Of a DNA stretch of 64,000 nucleotides, positions 55,499 through 64,000 are shown one piece after another. The stretch is from NCBI RefSeq assembly GCF_046156265.1, contig NZ_JAWDIR010000047.1, positions 1-64,000 of the forward strand, written 5' to 3'. The translations under genes were made by a program, and so were the position numbers. The stretch is from CAMDHY01 sp046156265 (GTDB lineage: Bacteria > Pseudomonadota > Alphaproteobacteria > Rhizobiales > Segnochrobactraceae). The notes under the pieces are model-generated. The model did no database searches. It was not told the origin of the DNA and worked only from the letters and a program-made list of their open reading frames with translations. The stretch's first letter is position 1, and each line of letters starts with the position of its first letter.

Positions 55499-57016
55499 TC
55501 ACCGCATCGCTGCGTCCGCTTCCAGCGCCACCCCCTGCAGCGCTGGCGCGGCGCACGGGCCCGGGGCCTGGACGAGGCCGTGGCCGAACACCGGGTCGCG
55601 GCCCGGGTCGCCGAGGTCGACGGCGCCAGCGGCAAGGGCCGCGACGGTGTCCGCCACCGGCACGGCGGCGGGATCCGGCAGTTCCGCCCGGGCGGCCGCG
55701 ACTGCCGCGGCGACGAAGGGCACCGCATAGGACGTGCCGGAGCGCTGCCGCACGCCGCGCACCGAGCGCGCCACCGTGAGCTGCACGCCCGGCGCTGCGA
55801 AGGCGACGTGGGCGCCCTGGCCGGCATTGCGGTAGACGCGGCCGCGGCCGTCGACGGCGGTCACCGCGACGACGCCCGCATAGGCGGCCGGAAAGCGCGG
55901 CTCGGCGCGCGGCCCCTCGTTGCCGGCGGCGGCGACGATCGCGACGTTGCGGGCGAGCGTCGCCGTGACGGCGCGCTCGAGCAGCGCGTTCGCGGGTCCC
56001 GACAGCGACAGGCTCATCACCTCGACCTCGCCGGCGAGGCGGTCGATCGCCCGCACCAGCGAGAAGGCGTCGGCGGCGGCGCCGGCGCCATCGCGGTGGA
56101 AGGCCTCGACCGCGATCAGTTTCGCCTGGGGCAGCAGACCGGGGGAGCGCGAGGACGGGTCACCGAGAAATAGCGCCGCCACCGCCGTGCCGTGCAGGGC
56201 GTCGGCCGGCGGCCGCTCGGAGCCTGCCATCGGCACCACGGTGAGGTCGCGGCCGGCGAGGGCCTCGAGGTCCGGATTGACGCCGGTGTCGATCATGCCG
56301 ATCACCGGCGTGACCGCGCATGCCCGCGGCGGCGCCATCCAGCCGACCTGCTCGAAGGCGGCGCACGCCTCGCCGATGCACGGTCCGTCGACCGCCGGCG
56401 GCGCCGCATCGGCCTCCGGCTCGTCCGGGCGGTAGAGCGTGTTGAGGTCGAGGACGGCGGTCGGCGCGGCGGCGGCGACGGCGGCGCGCGCAGCCTCGAG
56501 GCTGGTGCCGGCGGGCGCCCGCAGCCGCGCCACCTCGCCGCCGATCAGCGCCACCGGTGCCTGTTCGACGACCGTGTAGCCGGCGGCGGTGATGCGGCCG
56601 AGGTCGTCCGCCGAGGTGACGGCGACGACGAATTCCGGCGGTGGCGGCGGCAGCGGGGCCGCGCGGGCGGCGGGCGGTCGCCGCTGTTCCTGGCGGCGGA
56701 CCTGCCGCTTGCCGGCACGATCGTCCGGCCGCTTCATCAGGCGGCGGATGGCGTCGTCGATCGGCAGCCGGCTGGTCGCGGGGCCGGTGCGGGCTCCCTC
56801 CGTGCCGGACGGCGACGGGCCGCCACGTCCGCCACGTCCGCCACGGCCACCGCCGCGGCCACCGCCACCGTCGTCGCCGTCGTCATCGGCGATCGCCGGT
56901 GCAGCGGCGAACGGCGCGAGCGCGGACGGCATCAGCGGTGCCACGGCGATGACAGCAGCGGCGGTCGCGGCCAGCAGCAGCGGTCGTCGGGCGGGCGTGG
57001 GCAGGCTGGACGGCAT
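55499..57016 (-). CDS. Exported S8 subtilase, ECF-controlled
   Basis: 505 residues. Signal peptide (cleavage near AIA-DD, about 43), then an Asp/Gly/Arg-rich linker (DDDGDDGGGGRGGGRGG), an inhibitor-like propeptide (about 125-190) and the S8 domain with Asp243 (MIDTGVN), His275 (LHGTAVA), oxyanion Asn366 (AAGNEG) and Ser429 (SGTSYAVPF). Two Cys near 213-218 and one at 233 may form a disulfide. ATG 57016 has AGGAG 7 nt upstream. Divergent from the sigma gene with a matching promoter. It is unrelated in layout to the intracellular IetS protease. Confidence 0.88.
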   Translation of the reverse strand: MPSSLPTPARRPLLLAATAAAVIAVAPLMPSALAPFAAAPAIADDDGDDGGGGRGGGRGGRGGRGGPSPSGTEGARTGPATSRLPIDDAIRRLMKRPDDRAGKRQVRRQEQRRPPAARAAPLPPPPPEFVVAVTSADDLGRITAAGYTVVEQAPVALIGGEVARLRAPAGTSLEAARAAVAAAAPTAVLDLNTLYRPDEPEADAAPPAVDGPCIGEACAAFEQVGWMAPPRACAVTPVIGMIDTGVNPDLEALAGRDLTVVPMAGSERPPADALHGTAVAALFLGDPSSRSPGLLPQAKLIAVEAFHRDGAGAAADAFSLVRAIDRLAGEVEVMSLSLSGPANALLERAVTATLARNVAIVAAAGNEGPRAEPRFPAAYAGVVAVTAVDGRGRVYRNAGQGAHVAFAAPGVQLTVARSVRGVRQRSGTSYAVPFVAAAVAAARAELPDPAAVPVADTVAALAAGAVDLGDPGRDPVFGHGLVQAPGPCAAPALQGVALEADAAMR

Positions 57017-57051
57017 CGGGTGCTCCTCGGTCGCCGAGACATGGGTCGCCG

Positions 57052-57082
57052 CTTCAACGTTGGAAGTGCTTCGACATTCCCC
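57052..57082 (-). promoter_or_regulatory. ECF-type promoter of the subtilase gene
   Basis: On the minus strand GGGGAAT (57082-57076), 16 nt, CGTTGAAG (57059-57052). Both boxes and the spacing are identical to the divergent sigma promoter, while the spacer sequence differs, which argues for selection on the boxes. Confidence 0.8.
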
Positions 57083-57105
57083 CCGGCACACAAATCCGTC
57101 AGAAC

Positions 57106-57136
57106 GGGGAATAAGCCGCCGCGCCGCACGTTGAAG
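57106..57136 (+). promoter_or_regulatory. ECF-type promoter of the sigma/anti-sigma operon
   Basis: GGGGAAT (57106-57112), 16 nt, CGTTGAAG (57129-57136), 31 nt before the sigma ATG. It implies autoregulation by the encoded sigma factor. Confidence 0.8.
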
Positions 57137-57167
57137 TCGCGTTCGCACCACGGCGACGGGGAAACGC

Positions 57168-57701
57168 ATGGCGACGGTGGAGATCGGGGACGAGATCGTG
57201 GCGATGCTGCCGCGGCTGCGCAGCTTCGCGCTGTCGCTGGCGCGGCGGCGCGACGAGGCGGACGACCTCGTGCAGGCCGCCTGCGAGCGGGCCTTCGGCG
57301 CGATCGACACCTGGCGGCCGGGCACCCGGCTCGACGCCTGGATATTCCGCATCCTGCGCAACCTGTGGATCGACCGCCACCGGCGCCGCCGCGACGAGAC
57401 CTCGCTCGACGACGACGAGGCGGGCCTGTCAGTCGCCGGCGAGGACGGGCGCCACACCGTCGAGGTGCGCTCGACGATGGCGGCGGTGCGGGCGGCGATC
57501 GACCGACTGCCCGAGGACCAGCGGGAGGTGCTGATGCTCGTCTGCGTCGAGGATCTCAGCTACCGCGATGCCGCCGAGGTTCTGGAGGTGCCGATCGGCA
57601 CGGTGATGAGCCGGCTGTCGCGGGCCCGGCGAGCACTCGCAGCCGCGCTCGACGCGCCGGCGGCGCAGCCGGTGGACCGCACGGTGGGAGGACGGCCATG
57701 A
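57168..57701 (+). CDS. ECF RNA polymerase sigma factor
   Basis: 177 residues with sigma-2 (about 10-80: ARRRDEADDLVQAACERAF ... WIFRILRNLWIDRHRRR) and sigma-4 (about 110-170: LPEDQREVLMLVCVEDLSYRDAAEVLEVPIGTVMSRLSRARRAL). No extra C-terminal domain. It overlaps the anti-sigma gene by 4 nt. Predicted to read GGGAAT-N16-CGTT promoters, including its own. Confidence 0.93.
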   Translation: MATVEIGDEIVAMLPRLRSFALSLARRRDEADDLVQAACERAFGAIDTWRPGTRLDAWIFRILRNLWIDRHRRRRDETSLDDDEAGLSVAGEDGRHTVEVRSTMAAVRAAIDRLPEDQREVLMLVCVEDLSYRDAAEVLEVPIGTVMSRLSRARRALAAALDAPAAQPVDRTVGGRP

Positions 57702-58546
57702 CCGAGGAGACGGGCCGGGAGCCGGCGATGGAGATGAGTGACGAGATGCTGATGGCTTATGTCGACGGCGAACTCGCCGCAGAGGATGCGGCGGCTGTCG
57801 AGCGCGCCATCGCCGCGGACGCCGGCCTGAAGCGGCGGGCCGCCGACTTCCGCGACACCCGCATGCTCGCCCGCGGCGCGCTCGCCGAGGCACGGGCCGA
57901 GCCGGTGCCGGCGGCGCTGGTCGCGGCGGTGCGGGCGGCGGCCGAACGGGCACGGCAGGCGTCCGTGGCCCCGAATCCGGCGTCCCCGAATCCGGCGACC
58001 CCGAATTCGGCGGCACCGAGTCTGGCGCCGGAACCGGCACCCGAAATCGGCGCCCGCGTCATCGCCTTTCCGCAGCGGCGGCGGGCGGCGCTGCTGGCGC
58101 TGCCGATCGCGGCGAGCCTGATGATCGCTGCCGGCCTCGCCGGCTTCCTGATCGGCGATGCGCGGGCGCCCGTCACCGACGTCGCCACCGTGGCGCCGCT
58201 CGGTGGCGACGGGGCGGTGACGGGGGCGCTCGCCGGCCTCGTCTCCGGCGAAGAGCGGACGCTAGCCGACGGACGGCGGATCGCGGCGGTGGCGAGCTTC
58301 CCGGTCGACGACGGCGTCTGCCGCGTCTTCACGGTGCGCGGTGCCGAGGCTGGCGCGGTCGAAGGGGTGGCGTGCGATCGTGGCTCCGGCCTCGTCGTCG
58401 AGGTGGCGGTGACGGCGACCAGCGACGACGGCGCCTACACGCCGGCCTCCGACGTCGCCACCGGCGTCGTCGACGCCTTCCTCGACGCGGCCGGCGCGGG
58501 TGCCTCGTTGACGGTGGAGGAGGAGCGGGCGCTGCCGCGGCGTTGA
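57698..58546 (+). CDS. Membrane anti-sigma factor
   Basis: 282 residues. The N-terminal anti-sigma domain begins SDEMLMAYVDGELAAEDAAAVERAI and lacks the His/Cys zinc ligands of the ZAS type. A Pro/Asn linker follows, encoded by three 15-nt tandem units (57970-58014), then one membrane helix (about 126-147, LLALPIAASLMIAAGLAGFLIG) and a periplasmic domain of about 130 residues with two Cys (VCRVF, VACDRG). It should hold the sigma factor at the membrane until a periplasmic signal arrives. GGGAGG precedes the ATG. Confidence 0.88.
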   Translation: MTEETGREPAMEMSDEMLMAYVDGELAAEDAAAVERAIAADAGLKRRAADFRDTRMLARGALAEARAEPVPAALVAAVRAAAERARQASVAPNPASPNPATPNSAAPSLAPEPAPEIGARVIAFPQRRRAALLALPIAASLMIAAGLAGFLIGDARAPVTDVATVAPLGGDGAVTGALAGLVSGEERTLADGRRIAAVASFPVDDGVCRVFTVRGAEAGAVEGVACDRGSGLVVEVAVTATSDDGAYTPASDVATGVVDAFLDAAGAGASLTVEEERALPRR

Positions 58547-58550
58547 CCGC

Positions 58551-59468
58551 TCAGGCGCGGCCCGCCAGCGTCTGCCGCAGCCAGCGCCGGAAGGGGGCGA
58601 CGGCCGCCGCCTCGACGCGGCGGTTCGGGCGGACGATGTGGTAGCCCCGGGCGCTGGTGACGGCGGGGAGCGGCGCCGGCACGAGCAGGCCACGCTCCAG
58701 CGCGTCGTCGACCAGCGGCCGCCAGCCGAGCGCCAGGCCCTGGCCGGCGATCGCCGCCTGCACGACCAGGATGTAGTTGTTGAAGGCGAGACCCGGCGTG
58801 CGCCCCGTGAGGCGCGTGCCGATGCTGTCCGCATAGTCCGACCAGCCGAGCCAGCGACCCGGCCCGGGGGCGTCGAGGTGGAGGAGCGGCAGCCGGTCGA
58901 GATCGGCGACGCCGGCCACCGCCGTCTCCGCCAGGAAGCCGGGGGAGGCCACCGGCGTGACGTGCTCGCCGACGAGGAGGCTCGCCCGCGCCCGCGGCCA
59001 CGGGCCGCCGCCGAAGACGATCGAGACGTCCTCCGCATCCGAGTCCGGGTCGAAGTCCTCCTGGCGCGTGACGATGCGGACGTCGACGTCGCCCATCACC
59101 CGCCGCATCTCGGAAAGCCGCGGCAGCAGCCAGAAGGCGGCGAAGCCGAAGTCGGTTGCGACCGTCAGAGTGTGGGCGCCGCCGATGGTTCGCGCAGTCT
59201 CCACGGCCCGGGCGAGGGCGGCGAGCGCCTCGCCGGTGGCGCTCGCGAGGTGCAGGCACGCCTCCGTCGGCGTGACGCCGCGCCAGACGCGGTCGAACAG
59301 CGGCACGCCGAGCTTTTCCTCGAGCGCCGCGATCTGCCGGCTGACCGCCGACTGCGTCAGGCCTAGCTCGCGCGCCGCCGCCGTGAAGCCGCGGTGTCGA
59401 ACCGCCGCCTCCAGCACCGCGAACTGTTGCAGAGGCGGCAATCGGGGTCGTGATGCCATGACGTCCAC
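58551..59468 (-). CDS. LysR-type regulator of choline-sulfate use
   Basis: 305 residues. N-terminal winged HTH (FTAAARELGLTQSAVSRQIAALEEKLGVPLFDR) and a periplasmic-binding-like effector domain. It is divergent from betC with an 87-nt gap, the standard arrangement of the choline-sulfate utilisation regulator. The effector is inferred to be choline sulfate or choline. Confidence 0.88.
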   Translation of the reverse strand: MDVMASRPRLPPLQQFAVLEAAVRHRGFTAAARELGLTQSAVSRQIAALEEKLGVPLFDRVWRGVTPTEACLHLASATGEALAALARAVETARTIGGAHTLTVATDFGFAAFWLLPRLSEMRRVMGDVDVRIVTRQEDFDPDSDAEDVSIVFGGGPWPRARASLLVGEHVTPVASPGFLAETAVAGVADLDRLPLLHLDAPGPGRWLGWSDYADSIGTRLTGRTPGLAFNNYILVVQAAIAGQGLALGWRPLVDDALERGLLVPAPLPAVTSARGYHIVRPNRRVEAAAVAPFRRWLRQTLAGRA

Positions 59469-59555
59469 TCATGCCTTCATCTGGTGAGCGCGAGTTTACG
59501 GCAACCGCTGATCGCCGGAAACTCTGATGATGCCTGAGGTGAAGCGGGGTGGACG

Positions 59556-61097
59556 GTGGTGGGCCGGCGGCGACTGAACGTACTCCTGATCATGGCGGAC
59601 CAGCTCAATCCGATGGTCCTGCCCGCCTATGGCGGCCGCGCCCGCACGCCGGCGATCGACCGGCTGGCGGAGAACGGGGCCGTCTTCGACGCCGCCTATT
59701 GCAACAGCCCGCTGTGTGCGCCGTCACGCGCGGCGTTCATGACCGGCCGGCTGCCGTCGCGCACCGGCGGCTACGACAACGCCGCGCCGTTCGGCTCGGA
59801 CGTGCCGACCTTCGCCCACCTGATGCGGATGCGCGGCTACCGCACGACGCTCGCCGGCAAGATGCACTTCGCCGGGCCGGACCAGCTGCACGGCTTCGAG
59901 GAGCGGCTCACCACCGACATCTACCCGGCCGACTTCGGCTGGACGCCGGACTGGGCGCGGCCGGAGCGGCGGCCGAGCTGGTACCACAACATGAGCTCGG
60001 TCGCGGACGCCGGCACCTGCATCCGGACGAACCAGCTCGACTTCGATGAGGAGGTGGCGTTTACCGCCGAGCGGGCGATCTTCGACGCCGCCCGCGGCGC
60101 TGACGCCCGGCCGTTCTGCCTCGTCGCCTCGCTGACGCACCCGCACGACCCGTTCGCCGTGCCCCGCCGCTTCTTCGACCTCTACAGCGACGCGGACGCC
60201 GGCCTGCCGCGGCTGGGGCTCGGCGACGTGGCCCTCGACCCGCACTCGGCGCGGCTGCGCCACGTCTCCAACATGGACGTCGAGCCGGTCAGCGGGACGC
60301 AAGTGATCACGGCGCGGCGCGCCTATCTCGGCGCCGTGTCCTTCGTCGACGAGATCGTCGGCCGGCTGACGGGTGCCTTGGAGGAGACCGGGCTCGCCGA
60401 CGACACCGTTGTGATCCTGACCAGCGACCACGGCGAGATGCTGGGCGAGCGCGGGCTCTGGTACAAGATGAGCTTCTTCGAGGGCTCGGCGCGGGTGCCG
60501 CTGATCGTCCACGCGCCGCACCACATCGGGGCCCGCCGCGTCGCGTCGGCGGTGTCGCTCGTCGATCTCACCCCGACGCTCGCGGGCATCGCCGCCGACG
60601 GTGCCCCGACCGAGGGCCTCGACGAGATCGACGGCCGCAGCCTGCTGCCACATCTCTCCGGCGCACAGGGCCATGACGAGGCGATCGGCGAGTACCTGGC
60701 GGAGGGCGCGGTGGCGCCGGTGGTGATGATCCGCCGCGGCGACACCAAGTTCATCCACAGCCCCGTCGATCCCGACCAGCTCTACGACCTTGGCGCCGAC
60801 CCCTACGAGCGCGTGAACCTCGCCGCTGAGCCGGCGCACGCGGCCGCCGTTTCGGCGCTGCGGAGCGAGATCGCCGGCCGCTGGGACCTCGCGGCGCTCG
60901 ACGCTGATGTGCGGGCGAGCCAGCGGCGGCGGCGGCTCGTCGCCGGGGCCCTCACCGAGGGCGCCGACCCGAAGTGGGATCACCAGCCGATCCGCGACGC
61001 CTCGCGCAGCTACATCCGCCGCTATGCCGATCTCGACGACCTCGAGGCGCGCGCCCGCTTTCCGCGCGTGCGTGCCGCCACCGCCGACGCGGCCTGA
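59556..61097 (+). CDS. betC: Choline-sulfatase
   Basis: 513 residues. The sulfatase signature CAPSRAAFMTGR gives the Cys that becomes formylglycine; the metal site includes LIMADQLNP and TSDHGEMLGERG. The C-terminal extension ending near RSYIRRYADLDDLEARARFPRV is specific to choline-sulfatases. Converts choline-O-sulfate to choline and sulfate in the cytoplasm. GTG start at 59556 or 59559. Confidence 0.95.
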   Translation: MVGRRRLNVLLIMADQLNPMVLPAYGGRARTPAIDRLAENGAVFDAAYCNSPLCAPSRAAFMTGRLPSRTGGYDNAAPFGSDVPTFAHLMRMRGYRTTLAGKMHFAGPDQLHGFEERLTTDIYPADFGWTPDWARPERRPSWYHNMSSVADAGTCIRTNQLDFDEEVAFTAERAIFDAARGADARPFCLVASLTHPHDPFAVPRRFFDLYSDADAGLPRLGLGDVALDPHSARLRHVSNMDVEPVSGTQVITARRAYLGAVSFVDEIVGRLTGALEETGLADDTVVILTSDHGEMLGERGLWYKMSFFEGSARVPLIVHAPHHIGARRVASAVSLVDLTPTLAGIAADGAPTEGLDEIDGRSLLPHLSGAQGHDEAIGEYLAEGAVAPVVMIRRGDTKFIHSPVDPDQLYDLGADPYERVNLAAEPAHAAAVSALRSEIAGRWDLAALDADVRASQRRRRLVAGALTEGADPKWDHQPIRDASRSYIRRYADLDDLEARARFPRVRAATADAA

Positions 61098-61164
61098 GCC
61101 GCGTCGGGGACCCAAAGAAAAAACAACACAAGCCTCCAGAACCGACCAGCAAGGGACCACGACC

Positions 61165-62118
61165 ATGACCCCCACGATGAAAGCCGTGCTCGCCCTCGCC
61201 GCCGCGACGGCGCTCTCCACCTTCGCCCCCGCCGCCTTCGCCGCCGACGCGCCCGCCTGCCAGACGGTGCGCATGTCAGATCCGGGCTGGACTGACATCA
61301 CCTCCACCAACGCGCTGTTCGGTGTCGTCGCCGAGGCGCTCGGCTACGAGCAGAAGGTCAACACGCTCGCCGTCCCCGTCACCTTCGAGGGGCTGAAGAT
61401 CGGCGAGCTCGACGTCTTCCTCGGCAACTGGATGCCGGTGCAGGCGCGCTTCGTCGAGCCGCTGGTCGCCTCCGGCGACATGGTGGTGGTGAAGAAGAAC
61501 CTCGACGGCATCCGCTTCACGCTGGCGGTGCCGAAGTACGTCGCCGACGGCGGCGTCAAAGACTTCAAGGACCTCGCCGCCCACGCCGACAAGTTCGGCT
61601 CGAAGATCTACTCGATCGAGGCGGGATCGGCAGTCAACCAGACGCTCACCAAGATGGTCGAGCAGGGCGACCACGGGCTGAAGGGCTGGGACATCGTCGA
61701 ATCCTCCGAGCAGGGCATGCTCGGCCAGGTGAAGCGCTCCGAGGGCCGCGACGAGTGGATCGTCTTCCCGGCGTGGGAGCCGCATCCGATGAACACCAAC
61801 CACGACCTCGTCTATCTCTCGGGCGGCGACGCCGAGTTCGGCCCGAACTTCGGCTCCTCCAGCGTCCACACCGTCACCCGCAAGGGCTTCGCCGAGGACT
61901 GCCCGAACCTCAACAAGCTGCTGACCCAGATGACGTTCACCGTCGACATGGAGAACGAGATCATGGGCGAGATCCTCGACGGCGGCACCGACCCGAAGAA
62001 GGCGGCGCTCGCCTACCTGAAGGCGCACCCGGACGTGGTGACGCCGTGGGTCGCCGGGGTCACAACCTTCGACGGCGGCGACGGCGCGGCGGCGGTGAAG
62101 GCGGCAATCGGCGGCTGA
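61165..62118 (+). CDS. choX: Choline ABC transporter substrate-binding protein
   Basis: 317 residues with signal peptide (cleavage near AFA-AD), of the OpuAC/ProX fold. Segments MSDPGWTDITSTNALFGVVAEALGY and VFLGNWMPVQ hold aromatic residues for the quaternary ammonium cage, as in Sinorhizobium ChoX. The permease and ATPase genes (choW, choV) do not follow; they must be elsewhere. 67 nt after betC, probably the same transcript. Confidence 0.92.
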   Translation: MTPTMKAVLALAAATALSTFAPAAFAADAPACQTVRMSDPGWTDITSTNALFGVVAEALGYEQKVNTLAVPVTFEGLKIGELDVFLGNWMPVQARFVEPLVASGDMVVVKKNLDGIRFTLAVPKYVADGGVKDFKDLAAHADKFGSKIYSIEAGSAVNQTLTKMVEQGDHGLKGWDIVESSEQGMLGQVKRSEGRDEWIVFPAWEPHPMNTNHDLVYLSGGDAEFGPNFGSSSVHTVTRKGFAEDCPNLNKLLTQMTFTVDMENEIMGEILDGGTDPKKAALAYLKAHPDVVTPWVAGVTTFDGGDGAAAVKAAIGG

Positions 62119-62137
62119 GGCCATCCGCTCACCAGAC

Positions 62138-62155
62138 CGGCGGGTTCGCCCGCCG
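62138..62155. terminator. Hairpin between choX and the MFS gene
   Basis: CGGCGGG-TTCG-CCCGCCG, a 7-bp stem with a UUCG-type tetraloop between convergent genes. No T-run. Confidence 0.5.
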
Positions 62156-62166
62156 ACTCGGACGGA

Positions 62167-63708
62167 TCAGGAAGGCGGAGGGGTCACACCCGCCGCCTTC
62201 GTCATCAGGGGCGGCTGCTTCTGCATCGCGGACAAGAGCGCGGCGGCCGCCAGCGCGACGGCGAGGCCGATGAGAAACTGCACGCTCTCGACGCCGATGT
62301 AGCCGTTTCGGTCCGAGCCGGTGATCGCGGTCGACGCCGCCAGCACGATGTCGAGCAGGGCAAGGCCGATCTCGGTGCCGGCGACGGTGGCAATCACCAG
62401 CCACGTTCCCGCGGCGACATGGTCGCGCGGGCCGATCGCGGCGAGCGCCAGCGTGAACAGGATCGGCGTCACCAGGCCGGACCCGAAGCCGACGATCGAG
62501 CGCGTGAGGGTGACGTAGAAGAGATCGTCGAGCCACGGATAGGTGATGTAGCTCGCGAGCCCGACGGTGGTGATGGCGAGGCCGATGAGCAGGCCGGCGC
62601 CCGCTGCCTTGCGCACCAGCATCAGGCCCGCGAGCGCCGTGCCGGCGATCTGGGCGAGGTTGCCGACGGCGGTGCGGTCGCCGAGGTCGATTGCCGACAT
62701 CTTCGCGAGGTCGGCGAGCAGCAGCACCTCGAACTCCGCCGTCGTGGCGAACTGGAACAGGAACAGTACCAGTGTCGCCATCGCGAAGCTGCGCACGCGG
62801 AAGGGCGTCACCGAGATGGCGGGCGCCGGCGAGGTGAGCAGGCCGTGCAGGGCATAGCCGCCCGCCACCAGCGTGACCGCGAGGGCGACGAGGCACGCCG
62901 GGCCGAACCAGGATCGCAGGGTGCCGATCGTCGACCACAGCTCGAAGGCGATCAGCGCCATGACGATGAGGGCGATCTCGGTGCGGTCGGGCGCCGGCGC
63001 CGGCGTCGCCTCGCGCGGCGGGCGGCCGAGGCGACAGGCGACCATGGCGACGCTCGCGACGACGGCGAGGATCAGCGGCACGATCAGGGCGGCGCCCCAG
63101 CCGAGCGGGCCGATCAGCACGCCGGCGATCAGGCTGGCTGCGACGAACCCGGCCGGCTGGCCGGCGTTCCACAGGGACTGCAGGGTGTGCGTCGCCCGCG
63201 CGTTGCCCTCGGTGCCGCTGTTGAGCAAAATCTGCGTCACCGGCGCCAGCACCGCGACGGCGAAGCCTGCGGCGAGGCTGGCGAGCAGCAAAGCGGCGGT
63301 CGCCGCCGGGCCGGAGCGGACGCCGAGCGCCCCGGCAGCCATGCCGAGGGCGAGGATAACCACTGTCGCGACCGCCGAGGCGACGCCGATGCGGCCGGAG
63401 GTGAAGCGGTGCATCATCGCCGGCAGCAGGAAGACGGCGAGGAGGTTGCCCAGCACGACCGCCTCTAGGAGGATCGCCTGAACCTCGGCATTGAGCGTGA
63501 AGGCGGTGCCGATCGCCCCCTCGGCGACCAGCAGGCCGCCGAGGAGCGCGGTGCGCAGCGCCGGTCCGGTCACCACCAGCACCGACAGGGCGAGGCCGGG
63601 CGCGGCGTTGCCCGCGGGCGACGACGGGCCTGATGGGGAGAGGGAGGCGGCGGACGCCGCCGAGTCCGGCCGCGCCGGCGGGCTCGCCGACCTGGCCGGT
63701 CCGGTCAT
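62167..63708 (-). CDS. MFS transporter, unknown substrate
   Basis: 513 residues. After a Ser/Pro-rich N-terminus (1-35) there are 12 to 14 membrane helices; the loop after helix 2 has HRFTSGRIG in place of the usual GxxxDRxGRR. Likely a drug/proton antiporter-like or metabolite carrier. It starts 22 nt after the partial gene on the same strand. Confidence 0.82.
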   Translation of the reverse strand: MTGPARSASPPARPDSAASAASLSPSGPSSPAGNAAPGLALSVLVVTGPALRTALLGGLLVAEGAIGTAFTLNAEVQAILLEAVVLGNLLAVFLLPAMMHRFTSGRIGVASAVATVVILALGMAAGALGVRSGPAATAALLLASLAAGFAVAVLAPVTQILLNSGTEGNARATHTLQSLWNAGQPAGFVAASLIAGVLIGPLGWGAALIVPLILAVVASVAMVACRLGRPPREATPAPAPDRTEIALIVMALIAFELWSTIGTLRSWFGPACLVALAVTLVAGGYALHGLLTSPAPAISVTPFRVRSFAMATLVLFLFQFATTAEFEVLLLADLAKMSAIDLGDRTAVGNLAQIAGTALAGLMLVRKAAGAGLLIGLAITTVGLASYITYPWLDDLFYVTLTRSIVGFGSGLVTPILFTLALAAIGPRDHVAAGTWLVIATVAGTEIGLALLDIVLAASTAITGSDRNGYIGVESVQFLIGLAVALAAAALLSAMQKQPPLMTKAAGVTPPPS

Positions 63709-63730
63709 CGTGCCGTCCGCCGCGCGCGGG

Positions 63731-64000
63731 TCACTTCAGGTCGAGCACGATCTCGAACACCTCGTTCGATGCGACCGTCGCCCCGTTGTTCGGCTTCTCC
63801 GCGGCGATGCCGCCGAAGATCCAGCCGATGCGGGTCTTGCCCTTGCCCTTCTGCTTCTTGAGCTTCTTCAGGTCGACCATGCCATTGTCGGTCACAGGCA
63901 CATCGGGATCGAGGAACACCGCCGCCTCGGCGCCGAAGCGGTACTTGTCGACGTCGGGCCCCTTCACGCGGGGGAACTGCGTCAGCAAGTACTGCTTGTA
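63731..64000 (-). CDS. 3' end of a gene cut by the right edge
   Basis: The reading frame stays open to the window edge (YKQYLLTQF ... before the first possible start), so the N-terminus lies beyond 64000. The visible 89 residues have a Lys-rich patch (VDLKKLKKQKGKGKTRIGW) and end NEVFEIVLDLK. No family recognised; upstream of the MFS gene and possibly in one operon with it. Confidence 0.6.
   Translation of the reverse strand, partial: YKQYLLTQFPRVKGPDVDKYRFGAEAAVFLDPDVPVTDNGMVDLKKLKKQKGKGKTRIGWIFGGIAAEKPNNGATVASNEVFEIVLDLK

Noticed and set aside
57970..58014. Phase-variable repeat in the anti-sigma gene
   Set aside because: The unit is 15 nt, so copy-number change keeps the frame; it only lengthens a Pro/Asn linker.

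Overview
The window is a high-GC chromosomal segment of an alphaproteobacterium, most likely order Hyphomicrobiales (Rhizobiales). The evidence is the F1-only ATP synthase operon atpHAGDC behind priA, the cell-cycle genes ctrA and chpT beside fliJ, a DUF1134 gene and mmcB, GTTC-N7-GTTC LexA boxes, the HAD/MaoC/ribF cluster, and short dispersed palindromes of the type common in this group. No rRNA, tRNA, CRISPR array or insertion sequence was seen. The family cannot be fixed from the sequence alone.

Layout. 0.2-5.9 kb: haem uptake (TonB-dependent haem receptor, haem monooxygenase, type I secretion ATPase and adaptor); the expected secreted haemophore is not in the window and may lie to the left. 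6-8 kb: small accessory enzymes (GST, SRPBCC, VOC) and a 65-residue acidic protein. 8.1-11.74 kb: a visibly AT-richer island holding an AAA ATPase/subtilase pair of the IetAS type (plasmid stability and phage defence), with a LexA-box promoter and a direct repeat at its edges. 11.8-20.5 kb: FAD oxidoreductase, class III aminotransferase, MBL hydrolase, a Wzz/BY-kinase-like protein that lacks the P-loop, DUF2842, haem A synthase, MetY and a DUF985 cupin. 20.6-26 kb: uracil catabolism of the URC type (URC1-like, URC4-like, Upp), interrupted by a Doc toxin-antitoxin pair and accompanied by a Tat-exported deaminase. 26-32.5 kb: hydrolase, TPR protein, ribosomal protein L36, OsmC, rhodanese, PriA. 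32.7-37.7 kb: atpHAGDC.

37.9-46.4 kb: P1 peptidase, SOS-regulated mmcB, fliJ, ctrA with a cluster of GANTC sites, chpT, DUF1134, a coiled-coil membrane protein, a membrane diguanylate cyclase and a sulfotransferase-like gene. 46.4-53.3 kb: mutL, a soluble GAF/PAS/GGDEF cyclase, HAD hydrolase, MaoC, ribF and an SDR. 53.3-58.5 kb: a Tat-exported class A beta-lactamase and then an ECF sigma/anti-sigma pair with two secreted products, a subtilase and an extraordinary Asp/Asn-rich protein. Three matching promoters (GGGAAT, 16 nt, CGTT) tie the sigma operon, the subtilase and the acidic protein into one regulon. 58.5-64 kb: choline-sulfate use (LysR regulator, betC, choX), an MFS transporter and a gene cut by the right edge.

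The two most unusual signals are the ECF regulon at 54.4-58.5 kb and the LexA-controlled IetAS island at 8.1-11.74 kb.
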